Shown: positions 17,940 through 25,561 of the stretch, in pieces
Position numbering within the stretch: position 1 is the first letter of the stretch
Layout: every line of letters starts with the position of its first letter
DNA from: DATEUP01 sp041485285
Lineage (GTDB): Archaea > Thermoplasmatota > DTKX01 > DATEUP01
DNA length: 64,000 nucleotides
Reading direction: 5' to 3'
NCBI GenBank assembly: GCA_041485285.1
Contig: JBGPJF010000001.1
Span: 84,329-148,328 of the forward strand
The notes under the pieces: model-generated
The model's database searches: none
Seen by the model: only the letters and a program-made list of their open reading frames with translations
Told to the model about the DNA's origin: nothing
Program-made: the position numbers and the translations under genes

Positions 17940-19038
17940 GGGCTGCTGTTGGACGCGGCCCGGCTTTGCCGCGGACTTCGTCGGGCGTAAGCGGCCGCTT
18001 GGGGGCCTTGCGCCCGGGAGCCGCGCCGCGGACGCGGTGCCCGAGCGAACGGACGGCGCGCGTGAGGCGGCTGCGCTGGAGTCCCGCTTTCAACTCGTCG
18101 ACGAAGCCGGTCCTGCCCCGCAAGGCCCGGACAACCGCGGCAGCGGCGATCACGGCAAACCACAGCAGGAGGAGGGCAGACACCAACACGCCGACCGAAT
18201 ACGGCCCGCGCAGGTTCCAGTTCGGGAAGAAGCCCTGGTAGATCGCGAGGTTGTTGACCTCCACGTCCATCGTGAAATTGACGACGGCAAGCGGGCTGCC
18301 CATGCGGTCGCGCAATTCCATCCGGATCGGGATCTGGTACTTTCCGGCAGGGCTCGTGCCTCCCGGCGTGAGGCGGAATTGGACGGTCGTGTTGTTTTGG
18401 CCTGCAAGCGTGGGGCCGTCGGGCACATCGATCTGCGCACGCAAGCGGTCGAGCATTCCTTGGTCGGGGAAGGTGAACGCGAACAGGGCGGGGGCGTTGC
18501 CCTCGTTGCGGACATCGAAGTCAATGACGTAGGTTTTGCCCGGGTCCATGACCACCGCCGGCGACTGTCGACGCACCGACCCCGCGTAGTACCCACCGGC
18601 CTCGGCATGGACGGTGACCGTGTCGGTGTACGTGCTGACTCCCCCTACGAGGTAGTCGACCGTCACCTCGATGGAGTCCGCGCGGCCCGCGACCGAGTCC
18701 GTTGGGACCTCGACGGTAAAGTTGAACGGGAAGTGGTCGGGCCCGGTGGCGGCCCAATTGAAGCCCGCGGGGCTGATCGTCCACCCAAACTGGGAGACGA
18801 TGCTCACCCGGATGCTCGCGCGGCCAACGGGATTTGAGAGGAGGTCGACCGCGCCCGAGAAGTTCGCCTCGCCCGGCGAACTGGCCGTCGGCGTCCCGGT
18901 CGTCTGGGGGGGCGAAACCGTGAGTTGGAGCGAGACGCCGATGGCGCTGGCGGGGGCTGGAAAAATCGAAACTGCAAAGAACGCAAGCGCTGCCAGCGCC
19001 GCGGCGCGCCAGGCGCGCCGCCGAGATCGAACCAGCAT
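17917..19038 (-). CDS. Exported membrane-anchored protein with CARDB/NEW3-like domain
   Basis: 373 residues, function unknown. ATG at 19038 places a clean signal peptide at the N-terminus: basic RSRRRAWR, hydrophobic core, and a cut after PAPASA near residue 34. The extracellular part (about 35-300) has beta-rich repeats of the type seen in CARDB and NEW3 domains (DFDVRNEGNAPALFAFTF; NNTTVQFRLTPGG) and several NxT/S sites. One membrane helix near 305-330 (VGVLVSALLLLWFAVIAAAA) is followed by a very basic cytoplasmic tail rich in R, K and P. It is therefore an anchored surface protein with its N-terminus outside. CTTTATC sits about 25-30 bases before the ATG. Confidence 0.8.
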   Translation of the reverse strand: MLVRSRRRAWRAAALAALAFFAVSIFPAPASAIGVSLQLTVSPPQTTGTPTASSPGEANFSGAVDLLSNPVGRASIRVSIVSQFGWTISPAGFNWAATGPDHFPFNFTVEVPTDSVAGRADSIEVTVDYLVGGVSTYTDTVTVHAEAGGYYAGSVRRQSPAVVMDPGKTYVIDFDVRNEGNAPALFAFTFPDQGMLDRLRAQIDVPDGPTLAGQNNTTVQFRLTPGGTSPAGKYQIPIRMELRDRMGSPLAVVNFTMDVEVNNLAIYQGFFPNWNLRGPYSVGVLVSALLLLWFAVIAAAAVVRALRGRTGFVDELKAGLQRSRLTRAVRSLGHRVRGAAPGRKAPKRPLTPDEVRGKAGPRPTAALTRPGRR

Positions 19039-19093
19039 CGTCTGGCCCACCGCTGGACGGGCGATAAAGGCTCCCCCGAGGTGCGCGTCGCGC

Positions 19094-19136
19094 CGTGTCC
19101 GGCGACCTCCCCCCCTTTCCCCTTTATCTGCACACC
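19094..19136 (+). repeat. 43-bp direct repeat, copy 1 (orphan promoter-like)
   Basis: This 43-base block matches 19929-19971 at 38 of 43 positions without gaps, counted by hand. Both copies contain GGCGACCTCCCCCCC and CTTTATCTGC. Copy 2 is the apparent promoter of the helicase gene; copy 1 has no gene start at the expected distance. Confidence 0.75.
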
Positions 19137-19153
19137 GCCTCGCGGCGTCCGAC

Positions 19154-19185
19154 AAGGTGCAACGACACCTTTAAGAATGGTGCAA
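19154..19185 (+). promoter_or_regulatory. Promoter and likely autoregulatory operator of the RHH antitoxin
   Basis: TTTAAGAA at 19170-19177 lies 29 bases before the ATG at 19203. AAGGTG/CACCTT (19154-19159 and 19166-19171) form a perfect inverted repeat against its upstream edge, CACC/GGTG brackets the box, and GGTGCAA occurs twice around it. RHH antitoxins commonly repress their own promoter through such dyads. Confidence 0.5.
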
Positions 19186-19202
19186 ATATGTATCCATACG
19201 AC

Positions 19203-19454
19203 ATGGCAGCAAACTCCAAGCGACGGGTCGCCCATATGACTTTCTCGATCCCGGAGACGACCAAGCGGCGCGCGCAAGCCCGGCGCGATGTAAACTGGAG
19301 CGCGGTGGTAGCACAGACGATCGAGGAGCGCCTCAAGGCGCTCGACTTGATGGACCGCGTCCTTGGAGCGTCGCAACTCACGGAGAAGGACGTCGACGAA
19401 CTCGCCGATGTGCTCGACTCTGCCGTCGCAAAGCGCCACGGGCTCGCCCGATAG
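19203..19454 (+). CDS. Ribbon-helix-helix antitoxin, VapB-like
   Basis: 83 residues. ATG at 19203 is 29 bases after a TATA-like box, so a leaderless start is likely; the open frame extends to 19095 but would run over the promoter. Residues 8-50 (RVAHMTFSIPETTKRRAQAR, then VNWSAVVAQTIEERLK) fit the strand-helix-helix of RHH proteins; the C-terminal LTEKDVDELADVLDSAVAKR is an acidic helix of the kind that wraps a PIN toxin. The PIN gene starts 17 bases after the stop. The pair is bracketed by the 43-bp direct repeats. Confidence 0.82.
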   Translation: MAANSKRRVAHMTFSIPETTKRRAQARRDVNWSAVVAQTIEERLKALDLMDRVLGASQLTEKDVDELADVLDSAVAKRHGLAR

Positions 19455-19470
19455 ACCGGGGGGATGCCCT

Positions 19471-19881
19471 GTGGCAACGTTGGTTGTCGACGCGAACCGA
19501 ATCGTGAGTGCGCTGTTGCGCGACGGCGCGACGCGCGCGGCGGTGCTGAAGACGAGGGCCACCCTGTTCGCGCCGGAGTATCTGCGGGAGGAAATCGGCC
19601 GGCACCTGCCGGAGATCGCGCAGCGCACGGGGATTTCCAGGGGGGAGCTCGAGGTGGTTCTTAACCTGCTCCTTCGGCGGATCGAGTGGGTGGCCGCCGA
19701 CGCCTACCGCCCGCATTTGGCGCGCGCAAAGCGCGCGATGGGGCGCGTCGACCCGAATGACGTGCCCTGCTTGGCGTGCGCTCTAGCGGTGCAGGCGGAT
19801 GCTATCTGGAGCCACGACCTGGATTTTGACAAGCAACACCTCATCCCGCGGGTCCCGCACCCTGATTCCGTGATCCGGTGA
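19471..19881 (+). CDS. PIN-domain toxin, VapC-like ribonuclease
   Basis: 136 residues, a typical PIN length. GTG at 19471 is chosen as it sits directly before the first catalytic motif and after GGGGGGATG. The acidic residues expected for the metal site are visible: Asp in TLVVDANRIVSALL, Glu in FAPEYLREEI, Asp in RVDPNDVPCLACAL, and Asp in IWSHDLDFD. PIN toxins of VapBC pairs cleave tRNA or rRNA; whether this one is toxic is inferred. Related PIN proteins with this APEYL and NDVP pattern often occur in archaeal genomes in several copies, and two more antitoxin/PIN pairs lie at 37.3 and 40.3 kb. Confidence 0.85.
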   Translation: MATLVVDANRIVSALLRDGATRAAVLKTRATLFAPEYLREEIGRHLPEIAQRTGISRGELEVVLNLLLRRIEWVAADAYRPHLARAKRAMGRVDPNDVPCLACALAVQADAIWSHDLDFDKQHLIPRVPHPDSVIR

Positions 19882-19928
19882 CCGCCGCGGCAGCGGCGGT
19901 GGATCGAACCCCAGCGGGGATCGCGCCC

Positions 19929-19971
19929 CGTGTTCGGCGACCTCCCCCCCTCAACCCTTTATCTGCGCACC
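19929..19971 (+). repeat. 43-bp direct repeat, copy 2 (helicase promoter)
   Basis: Second copy of the 19094-19136 block. Its CTTTATCT is centred 25 bases before the helicase ATG at 19986, so here it looks like a working promoter. Confidence 0.75.
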
Positions 19972-19985
19972 CTTCTGGCGCCGCC

Positions 19986-22382
19986 ATGGGCGCCGTGGCC
20001 GCTTTGGTCGAGTTGGCCCCCGAGAGCGACCTCATCGCCGCCGCCTGCGCGCTTGCAGGCCGCGAGCACAACGGGCCGGTGGCGCCCCACTTCATGCACA
20101 ATGTGGAGGAGCTGGGGCGGGCGCTTGGGTACGTTGTGAGGCCTGGCGCGGAACCGACGGCCGAAGAGGGGGAGGTGCTTTGGGAGCGCGATGGAAAGGC
20201 CGCGCGCCGAATCCTCGTGCGCCCACAGGCAACGGCCTCGCTCCTGCTGCGCGCCATCCCGCGGCCCGGCGAGCCTCCCTGCGTCGTCGTGGCGGGTGGC
20301 CCCAATGGCCTCCCTCCCGAGGCGATCGCGGCGGCCCTGAAGATCATCCCGCCGTCGCGCGGCGACCTGAAGCGCGGCGATATGACGGTCGTGCTCGTGC
20401 CGCGGGCGGCCCCCGGCCACGCGTGGGTCGGCGACCTCAAGGTCGATGTGCTCGCGCACGGCCGCCTGCGCGAGCTGCCGCAGGCCGCCGACCTCGTGGG
20501 CGCGAACCCGGCGCGCGACCTTGCGGATTTCCCCCTCTTTCCGTACACGAAGGTCCGCGACGGCCAGCGCGCCCTGCTGCGCGACGTGCGTGCGGCGGTG
20601 ACCGGCGGCAAAGTGCTCATCGCCCACGCCCCCACGGGGATCGGCAAAACCGCCGCGGTCCTCGCCGCCGCCCTCGAAGAGGCCCGCGCGCGGGGGAAGA
20701 CCGTCTTCTTCCTCACCAGCCGACAAACGCAGCACCAAGTCGCACTGCGCACGCTGCGCGAGATGGCGGAAGCGGCCGGGGAACCGGCGCGCACGGTCGA
20801 CCTTGTCTCCAAGCAGTCGATGTGCCCGCGGCCGGAGCGGCCCGAGCACTCGGGCGCGTTCTACGAATGGTGCGCGAACCTCTGCGAGACCAAGCACTGC
20901 AAGTTCTTCCTGAAGAGCGCCGAGCGCGCGCGCGAGGCGATCCTCGACCGCATCCTCGACGTGGAGGACTCCGTCAAGTCGTCGGCGCGGCTCGGCGTGT
21001 GCCCCCACAAGGCCGCGCTGGACGCGGCCAAGGACGCCGAAGTCATCGTGTGCGACTACAACACGCTCTTCGACGGGCGCAACGGCGCGCTCGACCGCCT
21101 CGGGCTTGACCCGGGCGACCTCGTCGTGGTCGTCGATGAGGCCCACAACCTGGCGCCGCGCATCCGCGACGCCTCCGGCGGGCGCATTACCCACGCGCTG
21201 CTTGCCGAGGCCTACGGGGAACTCCTCAACACCGACCGCGAACTCGCCTACGGCGTGCAGGTGCTTACCAAGTCGTTCGAATCGGCCCTCGAGAAGGCCA
21301 AGGACGGCGAGCAGACGCAGATCTACGACGAGGACCTCACGGCGCCGCTCACGAAAGCCCTCTTGGGCTCGCTCACGCCGACGACCTTCGAGCAATTCGC
21401 CAAGGACCTCGCGACCATTTCGCGGAAAATCGTCGCGGCCCACGAAGGCCGATCCGCAACGCTCGAGCTTGCCGAGTTCCTCCGCGCGTGGCAGCAGCCC
21501 GCCCGCGACACGCTTCGCCTCGCCGACAAGGCCGACATCCCGTCGGTCTCCATCACCCTCCTTGACCCGTCCGTGGTGGCCGCGCCCCTCTTCGCGCAGT
21601 TCCATGCGGCCATCCTCATGTCGGGGACGCTCTACCCGATGTCGCTCACCGCCGACCTGCTCGGAATCCCCGCCTTGCGCCGCATCCTCGAGTCCTACCC
21701 CTCGCCTTTTCTGGTCAAGAACCGGCCCGTCCTCCTCCTGCGCGGCGTGTCTACGCGCTACAAGGACCGGGGCGCGGCGATGTTCGACAAGATCGCGTCG
21801 GGGATCGCCGCGACGTGCCGCGCCACGCATGGGAATGTCGCCGTGTTCTTCCCCTCCTACAAGCTCTGCGAGGACGTGGGCCAGCGGCTCAAGCCGCGCC
21901 TCAAGGGCGAGCTCATCGTCGAGCGCCGTGACATGACCAAAGGCGAGAAAGGCCGCCTCGTGTCGCACCTGCGCAAGGCGCAGAACACGGGGGGCGCGCT
22001 CTTCCTCGCCGTCATGGGCGGCTCGTTCTCCGAAGGCATCGACTTCTACGGCGGGATCCTCCAAGCCGTGGTCGTCGTCGGGCTCCCGCTCGCGCCGCCG
22101 TCGATGGAGGTCGATGTCCTCGTGGATTACTTCGACCGCAAGGTCGGCGCGGGCAGCGGTGAGACCTACGCCTACCTCAACCCCGCGATCACGCGCGTCC
22201 TCCAGGCCGCCGGCCGCCTCATCCGCAGCGAGTCCGACCGCGGCGTGGTCGTCCTCATGGACGAACGCCTCGAGCAGGCGCGCTACCAGCGGCTCCTCCC
22301 GCCCGACTTCGCGCCGCGCGCAGTTGCCGACCCCGAAGATCTCGGCCGCGCCATCACGGCGTTCTTCGATGCCGGGGCGTGA
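19986..22382 (+). CDS. XPD/Rad3-like Fe-S DNA helicase with N-terminal extension
   Basis: Superfamily 2 5'-to-3' helicase of 798 residues. ATG at 19986 follows a TATA-like box by 25 bases. Helicase part: PYTKVRDGQRALLRD (187-200), Walker A HAPTGIGKT (214-222), then four cysteines in SMCPRP, EWCANLCETKHCKFF that match the Fe-S cluster of XPD, DEAH box VVVDEAHNL, and C-terminal motifs MGGSFSEGIDF and QAAGRLIRSESDRG. Residues 1-180 form an extra domain not found in ordinary archaeal XPD, which starts close to the FPYTKxR motif; this part is not recognised. The stop overlaps the next gene in a GTGA, so helicase and methyltransferase are coupled. Role: DNA repair or replication-linked unwinding. 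Confidence 0.92.
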   Translation: MGAVAALVELAPESDLIAAACALAGREHNGPVAPHFMHNVEELGRALGYVVRPGAEPTAEEGEVLWERDGKAARRILVRPQATASLLLRAIPRPGEPPCVVVAGGPNGLPPEAIAAALKIIPPSRGDLKRGDMTVVLVPRAAPGHAWVGDLKVDVLAHGRLRELPQAADLVGANPARDLADFPLFPYTKVRDGQRALLRDVRAAVTGGKVLIAHAPTGIGKTAAVLAAALEEARARGKTVFFLTSRQTQHQVALRTLREMAEAAGEPARTVDLVSKQSMCPRPERPEHSGAFYEWCANLCETKHCKFFLKSAERAREAILDRILDVEDSVKSSARLGVCPHKAALDAAKDAEVIVCDYNTLFDGRNGALDRLGLDPGDLVVVVDEAHNLAPRIRDASGGRITHALLAEAYGELLNTDRELAYGVQVLTKSFESALEKAKDGEQTQIYDEDLTAPLTKALLGSLTPTTFEQFAKDLATISRKIVAAHEGRSATLELAEFLRAWQQPARDTLRLADKADIPSVSITLLDPSVVAAPLFAQFHAAILMSGTLYPMSLTADLLGIPALRRILESYPSPFLVKNRPVLLLRGVSTRYKDRGAAMFDKIASGIAATCRATHGNVAVFFPSYKLCEDVGQRLKPRLKGELIVERRDMTKGEKGRLVSHLRKAQNTGGALFLAVMGGSFSEGIDFYGGILQAVVVVGLPLAPPSMEVDVLVDYFDRKVGAGSGETYAYLNPAITRVLQAAGRLIRSESDRGVVVLMDERLEQARYQRLLPPDFAPRAVADPEDLGRAITAFFDAGA

Positions 22383-23113
22383 GCGCCGTGGCCGACGCGT
22401 CGCGCGCGCCAACGCTTGGCACCAGCACGCGCGACCCTCCCGTCGCGCAGATGTTCGACGAGCTTGCGCCCGACTACGACCGGATGAACGCGCTCATCAC
22501 CTTCGGGCTTGCGCCCTCCTGGCGCTTCGAACTCGTGCGCCGCGCGGCGCCCTGCGGGCGCTGCCTGGATCTCGGGTGCGGCACCGGCGACCTCACCGAG
22601 GCGCTCCTTGAGCAAGACCCCAAGGCGAGCCTCACGGGCTTCGACCTCACGCGCTCCATGTTGCGCGGCGCCGCCGCCCGCCTCGAGGGCGAAGGCGTGC
22701 TCGGCCGCGCGCAGCTCACCCAGGGGGACGCCGAGCAGCTGCCGTTCGCCGACGGCGCGTTCGACACGGTCGTCTCCGCGTTCCTCATGCGCAATGTTGG
22801 CGACCGCCGCGCCGCCTACGCCGAGGTCGCGCGCGTCCTCAAGCCCGGCGGTCGCTTCCTGCAGCTCGAACTGTCCAAGCCCCAGAACCCGCTGGTGCGC
22901 GCCGGGTACCTCCTCTACTTCCAGCACGGGATGCCGCGCCTTGCCGGGCTGTTCTCGAAGCACCGCGCTTCGTTTCGGTACTTGGCCGAGAGCATCGACC
23001 GCTGGCCCGACGCCAAGGGCGTTGCAGGCGAGATCCGCGCGGGCGGGTTCGCGCGCGTTGACCGCGCGGCGCTCCTCCTCGGCGGCGTCGCCATTTGGAC
23101 CGCCACGAAGTGA
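22379..23113 (+). CDS. ubiE: UbiE/MenG-type quinone C-methyltransferase
   Basis: SAM-dependent methyltransferase of 244 residues, the usual length for demethylmenaquinone C-methyltransferase. Family signatures: MFDELAPDYDRMNALITFG, SAM motif I LDLGCGTGDLTEAL (about 61-74), GDAEQLPFADGAFD, FLMRNVGDR in place of the usual FGLRNV, and FRYLAESIDRWP near the C-terminus. It would complete menaquinone for respiration, although no other quinone gene lies here. GTG at 22379 overlaps the helicase stop (GTGA); GTG at 22388 is possible. Other class I methyltransferases can share motif I, but the YDRMN and YLAESI boxes favour UbiE. Confidence 0.85.
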   Translation: MSAVADASRAPTLGTSTRDPPVAQMFDELAPDYDRMNALITFGLAPSWRFELVRRAAPCGRCLDLGCGTGDLTEALLEQDPKASLTGFDLTRSMLRGAAARLEGEGVLGRAQLTQGDAEQLPFADGAFDTVVSAFLMRNVGDRRAAYAEVARVLKPGGRFLQLELSKPQNPLVRAGYLLYFQHGMPRLAGLFSKHRASFRYLAESIDRWPDAKGVAGEIRAGGFARVDRAALLLGGVAIWTATK

Positions 23114-23189
23114 CCTACGCCCGTAAACCACTCGAATGATTGCGCCCAAACCCTTTTCCCCAAGACCCTATTGAACAGGTTGAATCCCC

Positions 23190-24818
23190 ATGGCACTCAA
23201 GACTCGGATGGCAATCGCGATCGGCCTGCTCTTTGCCCTCATGTTTGCCGGCCTGATGGCCCTCTTCGTCCTCCTCTCGCTCTTCGGCTTCGTCAGCGGC
23301 GCCTGGTTCTACATCCTGCCCCTGACATTCTCCGTCCTTGTCGTCCTCGCGCAGTGGTACTTCGGCCCCATCATCCTGAAGTGGGTCTACAAGATCGAGT
23401 GGGTCGACAACATCGACCAGGGCTTCCCCACCCTTGCGCCTTTCATCCGCAGGACCTGCGCCGACAACAACATCCCCGTCCCCCGCGTCGGCATCATCCG
23501 CGACGGCAACCCCAACGCCTTCGTGTTCGGGCGCACCCGCAAGAACGCCAACCTCGTGATCACCGAGGGCGTGTTCCGCTACTGCGACGCCGAAGAGCAG
23601 GTCGCCGTCGTCGGCCACGAGCTTGGCCACATCGTGCACAACGACTTCGTCGTCATGACCGTCATCTCCGTCATTCCCCTGATCTTCTACTCCCTCTACA
23701 TCGGCGGGCGGATGGCGGCCCGCGCCTCGCGCGGCGGCGGGCGCAACTCGGGCCAGGCGGCGCTCATCGCCCTCATCGTCGCCGTAATCTCGTTGGTCAT
23801 CTACATGCTCGCCCAGCTCATTGTCCTGCTCGTCTCGCGCTACCGCGAGTCCTGGGCCGACGAATTCTCGGCCCAAACTACCAAACGCCCGTCGCTCCTG
23901 GCCTCCGCCCTCGTCAAGATCGCCTACGGCCTCACCCTTGAAAACCGCGGGCAGGGCGAACTTTCCAAGTCGTTCCGCAAGAACTCGAACGCCCTCATGT
24001 TCTCGTCGGCGCAGGGCTCGCGCTCGCTTGTTGCCGCCACCATCGCCCCCGACGGCGGGGTCGACAAGAACCGCGTCAAGGCCGCGATGGCATGGGACAT
24101 CTGGAACCCGTGGGCCAAGATCATGCAGCTCCAGTCGTCCCACCCGCTGCCCGCCACGCGCATCAAGGCGCTGGGCACCCTCTCCCGCCAAATGGGCGAG
24201 GAGCCCTACGTCGAATTCGACCTCGTCAAGCCCGAGCATTACGTCGACGACTTCCTCGCGAATCTCTTCGTCAAGCACTCGTGGTGGCTCCTCGGCGGGC
24301 TCACCCTCTTCGGCGGCATCTTCCTCTTCCACTCGGCCCTGTTCATCCCGCTCGGCCTCATCGTGGCCGCCACCTGCGGCCTGCTCTACACGGTCGCCTA
24401 CCGCTACCCGATGCGCTTCAAGCCCTCCACGGTCGAAGAGTGCCTCGGCATCGTGAAGGCCAACCCCGTCAAGGGGTACCCCGTCATCCTCGAGGGCGAG
24501 ATCGTCGGCCGCGGCACGCCCGGCCTCTTCTACAGCGAGGACCTGAAGCTCCAGGACAAGACCGGCCTCATGTTCCTCGACTACAACCAGGTCCTTGGCA
24601 TGATCAACTTCTTCATCGGCCTTTTCGGCACCCAGCAGCTCATCGGCCGCCAGGTGCGCGTGTTCGGCTGGTACAGGCGCTACGGCCTGCCGTACATCGA
24701 CGTCTACAAGCTGCAGTTCGCGGAGCGCACGAAGACGACCTACAACATGTTCGTCCGGGCGCTCTTCGCCGGGCTCGTGCTCCTGCTCGCCGTCGCGTGG
24801 CTTGCAGTTTGGCTGTAA
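23190..24818 (+). CDS. htpX: M48 (HtpX-like) membrane metalloprotease, extended
   Basis: Membrane zinc protease of 542 residues, against roughly 290 for bacterial HtpX. Two N-terminal helices (about 8-32 and 38-60), then the gluzincin core: NPNAFVFGR, the HEXXH site as VVGHELGHIVHNDF near residue 150, two helices (about 160-185 and 190-220), and the third zinc ligand in RYRESWADEFSA. The extra C-terminal 190 residues hold two more helices (about 365-400), a soluble stretch with an OB- or SH3-like look (VILEGEIVGRGTPG, then LMFLDYNQ), and a last helix at the very end. Role: quality control of membrane proteins. What the extension does is unknown. Confidence 0.9.
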   Translation: MALKTRMAIAIGLLFALMFAGLMALFVLLSLFGFVSGAWFYILPLTFSVLVVLAQWYFGPIILKWVYKIEWVDNIDQGFPTLAPFIRRTCADNNIPVPRVGIIRDGNPNAFVFGRTRKNANLVITEGVFRYCDAEEQVAVVGHELGHIVHNDFVVMTVISVIPLIFYSLYIGGRMAARASRGGGRNSGQAALIALIVAVISLVIYMLAQLIVLLVSRYRESWADEFSAQTTKRPSLLASALVKIAYGLTLENRGQGELSKSFRKNSNALMFSSAQGSRSLVAATIAPDGGVDKNRVKAAMAWDIWNPWAKIMQLQSSHPLPATRIKALGTLSRQMGEEPYVEFDLVKPEHYVDDFLANLFVKHSWWLLGGLTLFGGIFLFHSALFIPLGLIVAATCGLLYTVAYRYPMRFKPSTVEECLGIVKANPVKGYPVILEGEIVGRGTPGLFYSEDLKLQDKTGLMFLDYNQVLGMINFFIGLFGTQQLIGRQVRVFGWYRRYGLPYIDVYKLQFAERTKTTYNMFVRALFAGLVLLLAVAWLAVWL

Positions 24819-24834
24819 GCGGGCATGAAGGTCT

Positions 24835-24891
24835 CGTTCCATCATAATGGAACGGAAGTGGCCATTTTCACTCCATCGTGATGGAGTGAAA
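24835..24891. terminator. Tandem hairpins between convergent genes
   Basis: Two perfect dyads lie side by side. CGTTCCAT-CATA-ATGGAACG covers 24835-24854. TTTCACTCCATC and its complement GATGGAGTGAAA cover 24866-24891. Both cores read CCATC/GATGG or CCAT/ATGG. They sit between the protease stop (24818) and the GMP synthase stop (24896), so a bidirectional terminator or 3'-end processing signal is likely. Confidence 0.6.
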
Positions 24892-24895
24892 CGCC

Positions 24896-25480
24896 CTACC
24901 GCTTCTTCCAGTCCCCGACAATCTTCAGAAAATTCGCGAAGATCTCCTCACCGTGCTCGGTGTGCTCCACCTCCGGGTGGAACTGCGTCCCGTAGAGCGG
25001 GCGCTTCTTGTGCGCGATCGCCTGGTGCGTGCAGTTCTCGCTGTGCGCAAGCGAGGTGAACACCTTCGGCAAGTTGTGGATCTCGTCGTTGTGCGACTGC
25101 CACACGGTGAACTTTTTCGGGAGCCCCTTGAAGAGCTCGTTTTGCCGGTCGATCACGCATTCGGCTTTCCCGAACTCACCGCCGCGGTCGGCCGCGTCCG
25201 CCTTGCCGCCGAAGTGGACCGCCAGGTACTGGCAGCCGACGCAGATCCCGTAGATTGGCATGTCGAGCTCGTCGATGTAGCGGCCGATGTTCCCAAGCTT
25301 CTCGACCTCGGTGCCGATCGACGGGGCGCCGCCTGAAAGCACGAGCGCGTCGGCATCGACCTTCTTCGGCTCCGTCGTGTTGGGGATGATCTTCGTGGTG
25401 GCCCCCAGGTCGCGAAGCACCCGCCACTCGCGGTGCGTCCACTGGCCGCCGTTGTCGACGACATCGACTTTGAGGGGCAT
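24896..25480 (-). CDS. guaA: GMP synthase, glutamine amidotransferase subunit
   Basis: Archaeal-type stand-alone subunit A of GMP synthase, 194 residues. It hydrolyses glutamine and passes ammonia to the separate ATP-pyrophosphatase subunit, which is not in the window. ATG at 25480 is 26 bases after TTCATTAACC, fitting a leaderless start, and begins the conserved VDVVDNGGQWTHREWR. Class I amidotransferase triad: Cys in YGICVGCQYLA, His and Glu in GTQFHPEVEHTEHG. VLSGGAPSIG is also typical. It is convergent with the protease gene and lies downstream of three membrane-protein genes of unknown role. Confidence 0.93.
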   Translation of the reverse strand: MPLKVDVVDNGGQWTHREWRVLRDLGATTKIIPNTTEPKKVDADALVLSGGAPSIGTEVEKLGNIGRYIDELDMPIYGICVGCQYLAVHFGGKADAADRGGEFGKAECVIDRQNELFKGLPKKFTVWQSHNDEIHNLPKVFTSLAHSENCTHQAIAHKKRPLYGTQFHPEVEHTEHGEEIFANFLKIVGDWKKR

Positions 25481-25561
25481 GAAGTTTGGAGGGGGACGAG
25501 GGTTAATGAAAGGCACCAGGGAAATTTCCTGGCGGTCTGGCCTTGCGGGGGAACGCGGCGT

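Noticed and set aside
19959..22412. 817-residue minus-strand open frame over the helicase gene
   Set aside because: Antisense shadow of the XPD-like helicase; no motif, compositionally skewed to R, E, H and G.
23115..24845. 576-residue minus-strand open frame over the protease gene
   Set aside because: Antisense shadow; repetitive acidic and histidine-rich composition, while the plus strand encodes a full M48 protease with motifs in order.
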